Shown: piece after piece, positions 1 to 9,233 of the stretch
Layout of the letters: every line of letters starts with the position of its first letter
Position numbering within the stretch: position 1 is the first letter of the stretch
NCBI RefSeq assembly: GCF_002968295.1
Contig: NZ_CP134399.1
Span: 2,108,001 to 2,172,000, forward strand
DNA length: 64,000 nucleotides
Origin: Mycobacterium sp. ITM-2016-00317
GTDB lineage: Bacteria; Actinomycetota; Actinomycetes; Mycobacteriales; Mycobacteriaceae
Reading direction: 5' to 3'
Program-made: the position numbers and the translations under genes
Notes under the pieces: generated by a model
The model's input: only the letters and a program-made list of their open reading frames with translations
Told to the model about the DNA's origin: nothing
Database searches by the model: none

Positions 1-51
1 CTGCTGCTGATCCTCGAGCGGTTCTGGAACTACTGGTCCACGCTGTTCTGA
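1..51 (+). CDS. C-terminal end of probable VKOR-family membrane protein (partial)
   Basis: The first 16 codons before a TGA stop at 49-51 read LLLILERFWNYWSTLF, a hydrophobic stretch ending in an aromatic-rich tail, as at the end of a membrane protein. In M. tuberculosis the gene before pyc is Rv2968c, a vitamin K epoxide reductase family protein that works with a DsbA-like partner in disulfide formation. The assignment rests on synteny more than on this short tail. The start lies outside the window. Confidence 0.5.
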   Translation: MLLILERFWNYWSTLF

Positions 52-78
52 TCGGAGTCGGTAACCGGCTGCGGTGAG

Positions 79-93
79 ACCTCGCCGCGAGGT
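79..93. terminator. Short palindrome between the upstream gene and pyc
   Basis: ACCTCG (79-84) and CGAGGT (88-93) form perfect 6-bp arms around CCG. It lies 28 nt after the upstream stop and 11 nt before the pyc start. It could be a small terminator hairpin or a protein-binding palindrome; no T-tract follows. Function is inferred only from position. Confidence 0.3.
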
Positions 94-104
94 TAAGGTG
101 AACC

Positions 105-3100
105 GTGGCCGGTCAGATCACCAAAGTCCTTGTCGCCAACCGCGGTGAAATCGCGATCCGCGCGTTCCGCGCGGCCTACGAGATGGGCATCGCGACCGTC
201 GCGGTCTATCCGTACGAGGATCGCAATTCCCTGCACCGGCTGAAGGCCGACGAGTCCTACCAGATCGGTGAGGTCGGACACCCCGTCCGGGCCTACCTGT
301 CCGTCGACGAGATCATCCGGGTGGCTGTCGCGGCCGGATGCGACGCGGTGTACCCGGGTTACGGATTCCTTTCGGAGAACCCGGAACTGGCCGCCTCGTG
401 CGCCGCGGCCGGCATCACGTTCGTCGGTCCCAGCGCCGCTGTGCTGGAGCTCACCGGCAACAAGGCGCGCGCCATCCAGGCCGCCCGGGAAGCGGGCCTG
501 CCGGTCCTGGCGTCGTCGGCGCCGTCGGCATCGGTCGAGGAACTCGTCGCGGCCGCCGACGGCATGGAGTTCCCGCTGTTCGTCAAGGCGGTGTCCGGCG
601 GCGGGGGCCGCGGCATGCGTCGGGTCGCCGACCGCGACGCGCTGGCCGAGGCGGTGGAAGCGGCCAGCCGCGAGGCGGAGTCGGCGTTCGGGGACCCCGA
701 GGTCTACCTGGAACAGGCGGTGCTCAACCCCCGCCACATCGAGGTGCAGATCCTCGCCGACCGCACCGGCCAGGTGATGCACCTGTTCGAACGAGACTGC
801 AGCGTGCAGCGCCGCCATCAGAAGGTCATCGAGCTCGCGCCCGCCCCGAACCTGCCCGAGGAGTTGCGGCAGAGGATCTGCGCCGACGCGGTGGCGTTCG
901 CCCGCGAGATCGACTACACGTGCGCAGGCACGGTGGAGTTCCTGCTCGACGAGCGCGGCCACCACGTGTTCATCGAGTGCAATCCGCGAATCCAGGTCGA
1001 GCACACCGTCACCGAGGAGATCACCGACGTCGACCTGGTCTCCAGTCAGCTGCGGATCGCGGCGGGGGAGACGCTCGATGATCTCGGGCTCAGCCAGGAG
1101 ACGCTGACCGCACCAAGGGGATTCGCGCTGCAGTGCCGGATCACCACCGAGGATCCCGCCAACGGCTTCCGGCCCGACACCGGGCGCATCACCGCCTACC
1201 GCTCGCCCGGCGGCGCAGGCATCCGGCTGGACGGCGGCGCCGTGCTCGGCGGCGAGATCGGCGCCCACTTCGATTCCATGCTCGTCAAACTGACCTGCCG
1301 CGGCAGGGATTTCGACACCGCGGTGGCGCGCGCACATCGCGCGCTGGCGGAGTTCCGGGTGCGTGGGGTCTCCACGAACATCCCGTTCCTGCAGGCGGTC
1401 ATCGACGATCCGGACTTCCGCAGCGGCAAGATCACCACGTCGTTCATCGACGAGCGGCCCTACCTGCTGACCGCGCGTTCGCCGGCCGACCGCGGCACCA
1501 AGATCCTGAACTACCTGGCCGAGGTCACGGTCAACCAGCCGCACGGACCGCGCCCGTCGACGGTGTACCCGCACGACAAGCTGCCCGAGATCGACCTCGA
1601 CACGATGCCCCCGCGCGGCAGCAAGCACCTGCTGACTGAGGTCGGGCCCGAGGCGTTCGCGCGCTGGATGCGCGAGTCCAAGGCGGTCGGCGTCACCGAC
1701 ACCACGTTCCGTGACGCCCATCAGTCGTTGCTGGCCACCAGGATCCGCACCTCCGGTCTGCTGATGGTCGCGCCCTACATCGCCCGGATGACCCCGCAGT
1801 TGCTCTCGATCGAGTGCTGGGGTGGCGCCACCTACGACGTCGCGCTGCGGTTCCTCAAGGAGGATCCGTGGGAGCGACTGGCCGCCCTGCGTGAGGCTGT
1901 GCCCAACATCTGCCTGCAGATGCTGCTGCGGGGCCGCAACACGGTGGGCTACACGCCGTACCCGGACTCGGTCACCCACGCGTTCATCCAGGAGGCCACC
2001 GCCACCGGCATCGACATCTACCGGATCTTCGACGCGCTCAACAACGTCGAATCGATGCGCCCGGCGATCGACGCGGTCCGCGAGACCGGCACGTCCGTGG
2101 CCGAGGTCGCGATGTCCTACACCGGCGACCTGTCCGATCCGGCGGAGAACCTCTACACGCTGGACTACTACCTCAAGCTCGCCGAGCAGATCGTCGACGC
2201 GGGAGCACACGTGCTCGCCATCAAGGACATGGCGGGTCTGCTGCGCCCGCAGGCGGCCGCCAAGCTGGTCGGCGCGCTGCGCAGCCGTTTCGACCTGCCC
2301 GTGCACGTGCACACCCACGACACGCCGGGCGGCCAGCTCGCCACCTACTTGGCGGCCTGGCAGGCCGGGGCCAGCGCGGTCGACGGCGCGTCGGCGCCGC
2401 TGGCCGGGACGACGAGTCAGCCCGCGCTGAGCTCGATCGTGGCGGCCACCGCGCACACCGAGTACGACACCGGCCTGTCGCTGCCTGCGGTGTGCGACCT
2501 GGAGCCGTACTGGGAGGCGTTGCGAAAGGTGTACTCGCCGTTCGAGTCTGGGCTGCCGGCCCCGACCGGCCGGGTCTACCACCACGAGATCCCGGGCGGG
2601 CAGTTGTCCAACCTGCGCCAGCAGGCGATCGCGCTGGGCCTGGGCGACCGGTTCGAGGAGATCGAGGCCAGTTACGCGGCGGCAGACCGGATCCTGGGCC
2701 GGCTGGTCAAGGTCACCCCGTCATCGAAGGTCGTCGGCGACCTGGCCCTGGCGCTGGTCGGCGCCGGGGTGTCGGCCGACGAATTCGCCGAGGACCCGGC
2801 ACGTTTCGACATCCCGGACTCGGTGATCGGGTTCCTCCGCGGCGAGCTGGGCGATCCGCCCGGCGGCTGGCCCGAGCCGCTGAGGTCCAAGGCGCTGGCG
2901 GGCCGCGCTCCGGCCAAGCCGCCTGCCGAGCTGAGCCCCGAAGACACCCGCGCGCTGGCCGTGGCGGGACCGGAACGTCAGGCGACGCTGAACCGGCTGC
3001 TGTTTCCCGGTCCGACAAAGGAATTCGAGGCCCACCGGGAGCTCTACGGGGACACCTCGAGTCTGTCGGCCAACCAGTTCTTCTACGGGCTGCGGCACGG

Positions 3101-3560
3101 CGACGAACACCGCGTCACCCTGGAGCGCGGCGTCCAGCTGCTCATCGGGCTGGAGGCGGTCTCCGACGCCGACGAGCGGGGCATGCGCACCGTGATGTGC
3201 ATCATCAACGGGCAGCTGCGTCCCGTGGTGGTCCGCGACCGCAGCATCGCCAGCGACGTGCCCGTCGCCGAGAAGGCCGACCGGACCAACTCGGACCACG
3301 TGGCCGCGCCGTTCGCCGGGGTGGTCACCGTCAGCGTCGACGAGGGCGACACGGTCGAGGCGGGCGAGACCATCGCGACCATCGAGGCGATGAAGATGGA
3401 GGCCGCGATCACCGCGCCGAAGGCGGGCACGGTGCAACGCGTCGCGGTGTCGGCCACCGCGCAGGTCGAGGGCGGGGACCTGCTGGCAGTGATCGGTTCG
3501 GCCGGCGGCGGGCACCGCCCGCCCGCAGCGGACAGCGACGCGGCCGGGGGACCGTCCTGA
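105..3560 (+). CDS. pyc: Pyruvate carboxylase
   Basis: Biotin-dependent cytoplasmic enzyme that carboxylates pyruvate to oxaloacetate with ATP and bicarbonate (anaplerosis). At 1151 aa it carries the full single-chain set: biotin carboxylase (about 1-450, [13 protein letters not shown] near the N-terminus, glycine-rich [13 protein letters not shown]-grasp loop near 165-175, EVQ-type substrate region), carboxyltransferase (about 530-790, [16 protein letters not shown]), conserved PYC/OADA region, and a C-terminal biotinyl domain with EAMKM, biotin-accepting Lys about 1097. Start is GTG 105, preceded by AAGGTG at 95-100. After the biotinyl domain there is a roughly 19-residue tail rich in Gly/Pro/Ala/Asp that I do not recall in the approximately 1127-aa mycobacterial homologues; it runs into the start of rsmD. 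Confidence 0.97.
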   Translation: MAGQITKVLVANRGEIAIRAFRAAYEMGIATVAVYPYEDRNSLHRLKADESYQIGEVGHPVRAYLSVDEIIRVAVAAGCDAVYPGYGFLSENPELAASCAAAGITFVGPSAAVLELTGNKARAIQAAREAGLPVLASSAPSASVEELVAAADGMEFPLFVKAVSGGGGRGMRRVADRDALAEAVEAASREAESAFGDPEVYLEQAVLNPRHIEVQILADRTGQVMHLFERDCSVQRRHQKVIELAPAPNLPEELRQRICADAVAFAREIDYTCAGTVEFLLDERGHHVFIECNPRIQVEHTVTEEITDVDLVSSQLRIAAGETLDDLGLSQETLTAPRGFALQCRITTEDPANGFRPDTGRITAYRSPGGAGIRLDGGAVLGGEIGAHFDSMLVKLTCRGRDFDTAVARAHRALAEFRVRGVSTNIPFLQAVIDDPDFRSGKITTSFIDERPYLLTARSPADRGTKILNYLAEVTVNQPHGPRPSTVYPHDKLPEIDLDTMPPRGSKHLLTEVGPEAFARWMRESKAVGVTDTTFRDAHQSLLATRIRTSGLLMVAPYIARMTPQLLSIECWGGATYDVALRFLKEDPWERLAALREAVPNICLQMLLRGRNTVGYTPYPDSVTHAFIQEATATGIDIYRIFDALNNVESMRPAIDAVRETGTSVAEVAMSYTGDLSDPAENLYTLDYYLKLAEQIVDAGAHVLAIKDMAGLLRPQAAAKLVGALRSRFDLPVHVHTHDTPGGQLATYLAAWQAGASAVDGASAPLAGTTSQPALSSIVAATAHTEYDTGLSLPAVCDLEPYWEALRKVYSPFESGLPAPTGRVYHHEIPGGQLSNLRQQAIALGLGDRFEEIEASYAAADRILGRLVKVTPSSKVVGDLALALVGAGVSADEFAEDPARFDIPDSVIGFLRGELGDPPGGWPEPLRSKALAGRAPAKPPAELSPEDTRALAVAGPERQATLNRLLFPGPTKEFEAHRELYGDTSSLSANQFFYGLRHGDEHRVTLERGVQLLIGLEAVSDADERGMRTVMCIINGQLRPVVVRDRSIASDVPVAEKADRTNSDHVAAPFAGVVTVSVDEGDTVEAGETIATIEAMKMEAAITAPKAGTVQRVAVSATAQVEGGDLLAVIGSAGGGHRPPAADSDAAGGPS

Positions 3561-4123
3561 CCCGGATCGTCGCCGGAATCTTCGGCGGGCGCCGGATCAC
3601 GGTGCCGCAGCAGCGTTCCGGACGCGGCACGCGGCCCACCACGGATCGGGTGCGCGAGTCGTTGTTCAACGTGCTGAGCGCGCGCGTCGACTTCGACGGG
3701 CTGCGGGTGCTCGATCTGTACGCCGGTTCGGGCGCACTGGGTCTCGAGGCGTTGTCGCGCGGTGCCGCGTCGGCGGTGTTCGTCGAGTCCGACGCGCGGG
3801 CCGCGGCGGTGATCGAACGCAACATCGCCACCCTGGGTGCGCGCGACGCGGCCGTGCGCCGCGGCGCGGTCACCGCGGTGCTTGCCGGTGGTGCGTCCAG
3901 GCCGGTGGGCCTGGTGCTGGCCGACCCGCCCTACGAACTGGACGCCGCGCAGATCGACGCCGTGGTCGCCGCGCTGACCGAGGGCGGCTGGACCGCACCG
4001 GGCACCGTGATGGTGCTGGAACGGCCCGCCTCCGCGCCCGAGACCGACTGGGCTGACGGGTGGTCGGCGTGGCGGTCGCGCCGCTACGGGGACACCCGCG
4101 TCGAGTTCGCCGAACGCTGCTAG
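3557..4123 (+). CDS. rsmD: 16S rRNA (guanine966-N2)-methyltransferase RsmD
   Basis: Methylates G966 of 16S rRNA using S-adenosylmethionine during 30S assembly. The frame shows [23 protein letters not shown], the SAM motif [19 protein letters not shown] and the catalytic ADPPY motif, matching mycobacterial RsmD throughout; 188 aa is the normal size. The homologue begins MTRI; here the codon at that position is CTG (3557-3559), overlapping the pyc stop as CTGA, where an ATGA or GTGA junction is usual. No ATG, GTG or TTG was found in frame nearby upstream, and the next downstream GTG would remove the conserved N-terminus. The CTG start is therefore inferred. Confidence 0.9.
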   Translation: MTRIVAGIFGGRRITVPQQRSGRGTRPTTDRVRESLFNVLSARVDFDGLRVLDLYAGSGALGLEALSRGAASAVFVESDARAAAVIERNIATLGARDAAVRRGAVTAVLAGGASRPVGLVLADPPYELDAAQIDAVVAALTEGGWTAPGTVMVLERPASAPETDWADGWSAWRSRRYGDTRVEFAERC

Positions 4124-4126
4124 CGT
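4121..4126 (+). promoter_or_regulatory. Candidate -10 element for coaD
   Basis: TAGCGT overlaps the rsmD stop codon and ends 9 nt before the coaD ATG, placing the predicted start point within about 2 nt of the ATG. Fits a nearly leaderless transcript; no clear -35 was identified. Confidence 0.4.
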
Positions 4127-4134
4127 CGACCGTC

Positions 4135-4578
4135 ATGAGCGGAGCGGTGTGCCCGGGATCCTTCGATCCGGTGACCCTCGGTCACATCGACGTCTTCGAG
4201 CGCGCCGCGGCGCAGTTCGACGAGGTCGTCGTCGCGGTGATGGTCAACCCGAACAAGACCGGCCTTTTCACCCACGACGAGCGGATCGCGCTGATCGAGG
4301 AGTCGACCGCCCACCTGCCGAATCTGCGGGTGGAGTCCGGCCGGGGCCTGATCGTGGACTTCGTCAGGGAACGCGGGCTGACCGCGATCGTCAAGGGACT
4401 GCGCACCGGCACCGACTTCGAGTACGAGCTACAGATGGCGCAGATGAACCGGCACGTCGCCGGCGTTGACACGTTCTTCGTCGCGACCACGCCGCAGTAC
4501 TCGTTCGTGTCCTCGTCGCTGGCCAAGGAAGTCGCGTTGCTCGGTGGCGACGTCTCCGACCTGTTGCCGGCCCGGTGA
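4135..4578 (+). CDS. coaD: Phosphopantetheine adenylyltransferase, C-terminally truncated by apparent frameshift
   Basis: Catalyses the penultimate step of coenzyme A synthesis, 4'-phosphopantetheine plus ATP to dephospho-CoA. The nucleotidyltransferase signature is intact: [16 protein letters not shown] near the N-terminus, [18 protein letters not shown] and [13 protein letters not shown] near the C-terminus. The frame ends after LLPAR at 147 aa, whereas mycobacterial CoaD has about 160 aa and continues as LLPxxVNxRL. That continuation is present one frame over from 4572 to the TGA at 4614-4616. One extra C in the run at 4570-4573 would restore a 160-aa protein. The enzyme is essential in mycobacteria, so this is either a sequencing error or a tolerated loss of the last helix. 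Confidence 0.93.
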   Translation: MSGAVCPGSFDPVTLGHIDVFERAAAQFDEVVVAVMVNPNKTGLFTHDERIALIEESTAHLPNLRVESGRGLIVDFVRERGLTAIVKGLRTGTDFEYELQMAQMNRHVAGVDTFFVATTPQYSFVSSSLAKEVALLGGDVSDLLPAR

Positions 4579-4616
4579 ACGCGCGGTTGAAGGCCAAGCT
4601 CGCCGAACGCGGTTGA
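4575..4616 (+). pseudogene. Out-of-frame C-terminal remnant of coaD
   Basis: Read from 4575 this gives [13 protein letters not shown] and a stop, matching the expected CoaD C-terminus (VNRRLRDRL in the M. tuberculosis homologue, from memory). It is separated from the main frame by what looks like a single missing base near 4570-4574. Confidence 0.75.
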
Positions 4617-4634
4617 GGCGTGCGGGTGGGGGTA
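4611..4634 (+). promoter_or_regulatory. Possible SigF-type promoter of the hemerythrin-like gene
   Basis: GGTT (4611-4614), 15 nt, then GGGTA (4630-4634) resembles the mycobacterial SigF pattern GGTTT-N15-17-GGGTA. It would give a leader of about 58 nt to the GTG at 4699. GGGTA can occur by chance in GC-rich DNA, so this is tentative. Confidence 0.35.
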
Positions 4635-4698
4635 AGCACAGGGCACGGCGCGCAGCCCCGCGCCGTATTCCTGCAGCCCGCCCCCGGAGGTGCCGACC

Positions 4699-5265
4699 GT
4701 GCCCGAGACATTCGTTCAATCCACCGATGATGTCGTCGCGTTTCTCAGGGATCAGCACAACCTGATCAAAGACATGTTCGACGATGTGCTGCTGGCGTCC
4801 GAGGACAAGGCGCGCGAAAAGGCGTTCACCGATCTGCGCCAGTTGCTTGCGGTGCACGAGACCGCCGAGGAGATGGTGGTCCATCCGAGGGTCCGGCGCG
4901 AGGTGGAGTCCGGCGACGAGATCGTCGACGCGCGCCTGCGCGAGGAGCATGCCGCCAAGGAGCAGCTGGTCGCGTTGGAGAACTTGGACATCGGGTCCGA
5001 GGAGTTCCTCACCGCGCTGACCGAGTTCCGCGACGCTGTGCTCGAACACGCCGAGCACGAGGAGACCGAGGAGTTCCCCAAGCTCAAGCGCGAACTCGAC
5101 GCCGACGAGCTCAAGAGCCTCGCCGGAGCGGTGCGGGCGGCCGAGGCCACCGCGCCGACCCGCCCGCACCCCGGAGTCGAGTCCGCCAAGCTCAACTTCG
5201 CGGTCGGCCCGTTCGCGTCCATGCTGGACCGCGCGCGGGACGCGATCGGCGCGGCACTGCGCTGA
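4699..5265 (+). CDS. Hemerythrin HHE-domain protein
   Basis: Four-helix-bundle protein predicted to hold a non-haem di-iron centre. Iron-ligand motifs are visible: DQHNLIKDMFDDV near residue 20, AVHETAEEMVVHP near 55, EEH, and LEHAEHEETEEFP near 115. At 188 aa, with a hydrophobic C-terminal part after the HHE repeats, it fits the mycobacterial hemerythrin-like family found after coaD; its M. smegmatis counterpart has, as I recall, been linked to peroxide susceptibility. GTG 4699 is chosen over GTG 4690 because GGAGG at 4685-4690 is 8 nt before 4699 and would overlap the earlier codon. A possible SigF promoter lies upstream. Confidence 0.88.
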   Translation: MPETFVQSTDDVVAFLRDQHNLIKDMFDDVLLASEDKAREKAFTDLRQLLAVHETAEEMVVHPRVRREVESGDEIVDARLREEHAAKEQLVALENLDIGSEEFLTALTEFRDAVLEHAEHEETEEFPKLKRELDADELKSLAGAVRAAEATAPTRPHPGVESAKLNFAVGPFASMLDRARDAIGAALR

Positions 5266-5270
5266 GGTAG

Positions 5271-5389
5271 CCGCCCGCCGCTGCACTGGCCTGGGCGGCT
5301 CGCCGCTGCACTGTCCTGGGGCGGCTCGCCGCCGTGCTGCCTGGGCGGCTCGCCGCCGTGCTGGCCTGGGCGGCTCGCCGCCGTCTTGA
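5271..5389. repeat. Tandem 25-bp repeat, each unit holding a small hairpin
   Basis: About 4.7 copies of a 25-bp unit built around CCTGGGCGGCTCGCCGC: a partial copy at 5271-5289, then 5290-5314, 5315-5339 (with one extra G), 5340-5364 and 5365-5389. The core GGCGG-CTCG-CCGCC folds into a 5-bp stem with a CUCG loop. The array fills most of the 255-bp gap between the hemerythrin-like gene and sepIVA. Copies differ by a few substitutions, so it looks like a minisatellite-type (VNTR-like) repeat rather than a CRISPR array. Confidence 0.8.
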
Positions 5390-5520
5390 CATAATCCAAC
5401 CCACGGATGCCGGTCGAGCCTGGCCGCGACTCGTAACGCGACACACCGCGACGGAAGCCCAGTCACACGCGTAACACCAGGCACACTGGTCACTAACAAC
5501 TACGCCTGGAGGGTGTCGCC
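5390..5520 (+). other. Non-coding stretch before sepIVA
   Basis: Contains TTGACA at 5386-5391 at the repeat edge, a possible -35, but no convincing -10 at standard spacing. GGAGGG at 5508-5513 is the ribosome binding site of the gene starting at 5521. No open frame or RNA gene is recognised here. Confidence 0.4.
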
Positions 5521-6258
5521 GTGTACCGAGTGTTCGAAGCTCTCGATGAATTGGGTGCGATCGTCGAAGAAGCCCGCGGTGTGCCGATGACGGCAGGCTG
5601 CGTGGTGCCGCGCGGCGACGTCCTGGAGTTGATCGACGACATCAAGGACGCCATCCCGGGTGAGCTCGACGATGCGCAGGACGTGCTGGACGCCCGTGAC
5701 TCCCTGCTGCGGGAGGCCAAGGAGCATGCCGACTCCACCGTGTCCAGCGCCAACGCCGAAGCCGACTCGATGGTCAACCACGCCAGGGCAGAGGCCGACC
5801 GGCTGCTGGCCGACGCGAAATCCCAGGCCGACCGCATGGTCGCCGAGGCGCGCCAGCACAGCGAGCGCATGGTCGGCGAGGCGCGGGAGGAGGCCGCCCG
5901 CCTCGCCGCCACGGCCAAGCGCGAATACGAGGCCAGCACCGGGCGCGCCAAGTCTGAGGCCGACCGGCTGATCGAGAGCGGCAACCTGGCTTACGAGAAG
6001 GCGGTGCAGGAGGGGATCAAGGAGCAGCAGCGCCTGGTCTCGCAGACCGAGGTGGTCGCCACCGCCACCGCCGAGGCGACCCGGATGATCGACTCCGCGC
6101 ACGCGGAGGCCGACCGGTTGCGTGGCGAATGCGACATCTACGTCGACAGCAAGCTCGCCGAATTCGAGGATTTCCTCAACGGCACGCTGCGCTCGGTGGG
6201 CCGTGGCCGTCATCAGCTGCGCACCGCTGCGGGCACTCACGACTACGCGGCCCGGTAG
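5521..6258 (+). CDS. sepIVA: DivIVA-domain septation protein SepIVA
   Basis: Coiled-coil protein of 245 aa, the same length as the M. tuberculosis homologue Rv2927c (M. smegmatis MSMEG_2416), described as the essential division/elongation factor SepIVA. The N-terminus MYRVFEALDELGAIVEEARG, the DVLELIDDIKDAIPGELDDAQ segment and long heptad-rich Ala/Glu/Arg repeats (AEADRL, AEARQHSERMVGEAREEA) support this. No membrane segment or signal peptide is seen; it is expected to act at the cytoplasmic face of the envelope. GTG start follows GGAGGG at 5508-5513. Confidence 0.9.
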   Translation: MYRVFEALDELGAIVEEARGVPMTAGCVVPRGDVLELIDDIKDAIPGELDDAQDVLDARDSLLREAKEHADSTVSSANAEADSMVNHARAEADRLLADAKSQADRMVAEARQHSERMVGEAREEAARLAATAKREYEASTGRAKSEADRLIESGNLAYEKAVQEGIKEQQRLVSQTEVVATATAEATRMIDSAHAEADRLRGECDIYVDSKLAEFEDFLNGTLRSVGRGRHQLRTAAGTHDYAAR

Positions 6259-6276
6259 TCCGGCGGCGGGCCACCG

Positions 6277-6282
6277 TACGAT
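6277..6282 (+). promoter_or_regulatory. Candidate -10 element, leaderless start of the YceD gene
   Basis: TACGAT ends 7 nt before ATG 6289, so the predicted transcript starts at the ATG itself. No ribosome binding site is visible, consistent with leaderless translation. Confidence 0.5.
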
Positions 6283-6288
6283 ACGGGG

Positions 6289-6903
6289 ATGGCGACGCAC
6301 GTCAATGCGGCGGCGCACCGAGGTTCACGGTCGCCGCTGGTAATCGATATCTCCCGACTCGGCCGGCGACCGGGCTCGATGATCACCGTCGACGAGACGG
6401 TGCCCAGCCCGGCCCGGATGGGCCTGGAGCTCATCGCCGTGCCCGAAGGGGCCCCGCTGCACCTGGACCTCGTCCTGCAATCGGTGTCCGAAGGCGTGCT
6501 GGTCACCGGCACCGTGGTGGCGCCGACCTCCGGCGAGTGCGCCCGGTGCCTGACCCCGATCACCGGCGAGGTCGAGATCGAACTGACCGAGCTGTACGCG
6601 TACCCCGACAGCACCACCGAGGAGACCACCGAGGCCGACGAGATCCCGCGGGTCGGACGCGACCGGGGGTCCGAGACCATCGACCTGCAGCAGCCGATCA
6701 CCGACGCCGTCGGTCTGGCGCTGCCGTTCTCCCCGGTCTGCACCCCGGACTGCCAGGGGTTGTGCCTGGAGTGCGGAGTCCGGTTGGCCGACGCCGAACC
6801 CGGCCACCACCATGATCAGATCGACCCGCGATGGGCCAAGCTGGCCCAGCTGCGCGACCAGGACGCCGAACCGGACGGGCCGAGCACCGGAGACGACTCG
6901 TGA
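6289..6903 (+). CDS. YceD/DUF177 family protein
   Basis: 204-aa homologue of Rv2926c and of bacterial YceD, a family usually encoded just before rpmF or rnc and implicated in 23S rRNA or ribosome maturation. It has a CARCLTPI pair near residue 83 and a second cluster [13 protein letters not shown] near 150, which together could bind zinc. The C-terminus is acidic. The stop overlaps the rnc start by GTGA, so the two are translationally coupled. The exact biochemical role is not established. Confidence 0.88.
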   Translation: MATHVNAAAHRGSRSPLVIDISRLGRRPGSMITVDETVPSPARMGLELIAVPEGAPLHLDLVLQSVSEGVLVTGTVVAPTSGECARCLTPITGEVEIELTELYAYPDSTTEETTEADEIPRVGRDRGSETIDLQQPITDAVGLALPFSPVCTPDCQGLCLECGVRLADAEPGHHHDQIDPRWAKLAQLRDQDAEPDGPSTGDDS

Positions 6904-7592
6904 CGGCCGACCGCGGGCTTCTGCTCGAGGCCCTCGGCGTCGAACTGCCCGGCGAGCTGCTGACCATGGCCCTCACCCACCGCAGCTACTCCTACGAGAA
7001 CGGCGGCGTGCCCACCAACGAGCGCCTGGAGTTCCTCGGCGATTCGGTGCTCGGGCTGACCATCACCGAAGAGCTCTACCACCGCCACCCGGACCGCTCC
7101 GAAGGAGATCTGGCCAAACTGCGGGCCAGCATCGTCAACACCCAGGCGCTGGCCGACGTCGGGCGCAACCTGACCGAACACGGTCTGGGGGCCTATCTGT
7201 TGCTCGGCAAGGGCGAGGAGGCCTCCGGAGGCGCCGACAAGTCCAGCATCCTGGCTGACGGTGTCGAATCCCTTTTGGGCGCAATCTATCTCGAACACGG
7301 CGTGAACGAGGCGCGCGAGGTGATCCTGCGGCTGTTCGCCGGGCTGCTCGACACCGCGCCGACCCTCGGCGCGGGGCTGGACTGGAAGAGCTCCCTGCAG
7401 GAACTGACCGCGTCGCAGGGACTCGGGGTGCCGGCCTACGTCGTCACCTCCACCGGGCCCGATCATGACAAAGAGTTCACCGCGATCGTCGTGGTCGGGG
7501 AGCGCGACTACGGCCGCGGCGTGGGCCGGACCAAGAAGGAAGCCGAGCTCAAGGCCGCCGCGGCCGCCTGGCACGCTCTCACCGGTGACTGA
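6900..7592 (+). CDS. rnc: Ribonuclease III
   Basis: Double-strand-specific endoribonuclease that processes rRNA precursors and structured RNAs. 230 aa: RNase III domain with the signature [13 protein letters not shown] (near residues 40-52) and catalytic acidic residues including [15 protein letters not shown], then a C-terminal dsRNA-binding domain (about 155-228, [11 protein letters not shown] and [18 protein letters not shown]). GTG 6900 overlaps the preceding stop as GTGA. A longer in-frame start at 6831 is less likely because the homologue begins near this GTG. Confidence 0.96.
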   Translation: MTADRGLLLEALGVELPGELLTMALTHRSYSYENGGVPTNERLEFLGDSVLGLTITEELYHRHPDRSEGDLAKLRASIVNTQALADVGRNLTEHGLGAYLLLGKGEEASGGADKSSILADGVESLLGAIYLEHGVNEAREVILRLFAGLLDTAPTLGAGLDWKSSLQELTASQGLGVPAYVVTSTGPDHDKEFTAIVVVGERDYGRGVGRTKKEAELKAAAAAWHALTGD

Positions 7593-7597
7593 CCGCG

Positions 7598-8479
7598 ATG
7601 CCTGAACTTCCCGAGGTGGAGGTCGTCCGGCGCGGGCTGGCCCAGCACGTCACGGGCAAGAGGATCGCCGCGGTGCGGGTGCACCACCCGCGCGCCGTGC
7701 GCCGGCACGAAGCCGGACCCGCCGACCTGACCGCCCGGCTCCTCGACACCACCATCACCGGGACAGGCCGGCGGGGAAAGTACCTGTGGCTGACCCTGGA
7801 CGATGGTGCCGATGAGCGGCTTGCGCGAAGAGAATCTGACACGGCGCTGGTCGTGCACCTGGGGATGAGCGGCCAGATGCTGCTGGGTCAGGTGCCCAAC
7901 GAGAACCACCTGCGCATCGCGGCGCTGCTCGACGACGGCACCACGCTGAGTTTCGTCGACCAGCGCACCTTCGGTGGCTGGATGATCACCGACCTCGTCG
8001 ATGTCGACGGCAGCGCGGTGCCGGTGCCGGTCGCGCACATCGCCCGGGATCCGCTGGACCCGCTCTTCGACCGCGACGCGGTGGTGAAGGTGTTGCGGGG
8101 CAAGCACTCCGAGATCAAGCGCCTGCTCCTCGACCAGACCGTGGTGTCGGGAATCGGCAACATCTACGCCGACGAGTCTCTGTGGCGGGCCAAGATCAAC
8201 GGTGCCAGGCCGGCCTCGGGGGTGTCGCGGGCCAAGCTCGCCGAACTGCTGGACGCGGCCGCGGCGGTGATGACCGACGCGCTGGCCCAGGGCGGCACGT
8301 CGTTCGACTCGCTCTATGTCAACGTCAACGGGGAGTCCGGCTACTTCGACCGGTCGCTGGACGCGTACGGCCGCGAGGGTGAGCCGTGCCGGCGGTGCGG
8401 CGCGATCATCCGGCGGGAGAAGTTCATGAACCGCTCGTCGTACTACTGCCCGCGCTGCCAGCCCCGCCCCCGCACCTAG
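7598..8479 (+). CDS. mutM: Formamidopyrimidine-DNA glycosylase
   Basis: Bifunctional base-excision repair enzyme removing 8-oxoguanine and formamidopyrimidines with AP-lyase activity. The N-terminus [13 protein letters not shown] supplies the catalytic Pro2 and Glu3; GRRGKYLWL contains the conserved Lys; the helix-two-turn-helix lies around [18 protein letters not shown]; the C-terminal zinc finger has two Cys pairs, CRRCG and CPRCQ, separated by about 18 residues. 293 aa is typical. It starts 5 nt after the rnc stop, the same order as in other mycobacteria. Confidence 0.97.
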   Translation: MPELPEVEVVRRGLAQHVTGKRIAAVRVHHPRAVRRHEAGPADLTARLLDTTITGTGRRGKYLWLTLDDGADERLARRESDTALVVHLGMSGQMLLGQVPNENHLRIAALLDDGTTLSFVDQRTFGGWMITDLVDVDGSAVPVPVAHIARDPLDPLFDRDAVVKVLRGKHSEIKRLLLDQTVVSGIGNIYADESLWRAKINGARPASGVSRAKLAELLDAAAAVMTDALAQGGTSFDSLYVNVNGESGYFDRSLDAYGREGEPCRRCGAIIRREKFMNRSSYYCPRCQPRPRT

Positions 8480-8522
8480 TTCCCCAGCAATGCTATTCCG
8501 CGGGACGTTGTAGAAATGACCC

Positions 8523-8939
8523 GTGACTGAACTGTGGGTGGAGCGCACCGGTGTGCGCCGTTATACGGGCCGAAGCACGCGGGGCGCCGAGGTGCTGGTG
8601 GGCTCCGAGGACGTCGAGGGCGTCTTCACGCCGGGCGAGCTGATGAAGATCGCGCTGGCCGCCTGCAGTGGGATGTCCAGCGACCAGCCGCTGCGGCGCC
8701 GGCTCGGGGACGACTACGCGGCCACCATCCGGGTGTCGGGGCCGGCCGACCGCGAGCAGGAGCGTTACCCGCTGTTGCAGGAGTCCCTGGAGGTCGACCT
8801 GTCGGCGCTGTCGGGCGACGAGCTGACCCGGCTGCTCACCGTGGTGGAGCGTGCGATCGACCAGGTGTGCACGGTGGGGCGGACATTGAAGAGTGGTACT
8901 GAAGTGACGTTTGAGGTGAAAGATGTTGGACGAGAATGA
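8523..8939 (+). CDS. OsmC-family protein
   Basis: 138-aa member of the OsmC/Ohr fold (Rv2923c-like). OsmC/Ohr proteins reduce organic hydroperoxides with a Cys pair; here the first region reads [10 protein letters not shown] (Cys near 58) and a second CTV lies near 119, the usual two positions. GTG start at 8523; TAGAAA at 8511-8516 ends 7 nt before it and could be a leaderless -10. The 3' end overlaps acyP by 17 nt. The physiological substrate is unknown. Confidence 0.82.
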   Translation: MTELWVERTGVRRYTGRSTRGAEVLVGSEDVEGVFTPGELMKIALAACSGMSSDQPLRRRLGDDYAATIRVSGPADREQERYPLLQESLEVDLSALSGDELTRLLTVVERAIDQVCTVGRTLKSGTEVTFEVKDVGRE

Positions 8940-9207
8940 TGTCCGCCTGACCGCCTGGGTGCACGGGCAGGTCCAGGGGGTGGGTTTCCGCTGGTGGACG
9001 CGGTCCCGCGCGCTCGAACTGGGGCTCACCGGGTTCGCCGCGAACAGACCCGACGGCCGGGTGCAGGTGGTCGCCCAGGGTCCGCGGGACGCCTGCGAGC
9101 GACTCCTTGCCCTGCTCAGCGGCGGTGACACCCCGGGTCAGGTGGACAAGGTCATCGCGGACTGGGGAGCGCCCGCCGACGCGATCGCGGGCTTCACCGA
9201 GCGGTGA
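8923..9207 (+). CDS. acyP: Acylphosphatase
   Basis: Small enzyme (94 aa) hydrolysing carboxyl-phosphate bonds such as acetyl phosphate. The family signature is present: [22 protein letters not shown] with the phosphate-binding Arg near residue 24, and the catalytic Asn in [16 protein letters not shown] 8923 lies inside the end of the OsmC gene (17-nt overlap). smc follows after 26 nt. Confidence 0.94.
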   Translation: MLDENDVRLTAWVHGQVQGVGFRWWTRSRALELGLTGFAANRPDGRVQVVAQGPRDACERLLALLSGGDTPGQVDKVIADWGAPADAIAGFTER

Positions 9208-9219
9208 GGTCCGCGGCGG

Positions 9220-9225
9220 TAGGGT
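9220..9225 (+). promoter_or_regulatory. Candidate -10 element for smc
   Basis: TAGGGT ends 9 nt before ATG 9234, predicting an almost leaderless smc transcript. No ribosome binding site is visible. Confidence 0.4.
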
Positions 9226-9233
9226 AACGCGTC

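Noticed and set aside
93..2585. 830-codon open frame antisense to pyc
   Set aside because: Its translation is Arg/Gly/Asp-rich low complexity with no domain, typical of the mirror frame of a high-GC gene; pyc on the other strand is unmistakable.
5271..5389. CRISPR array
   Set aside because: Copies are contiguous 25-bp units with no spacers and no cas genes nearby.
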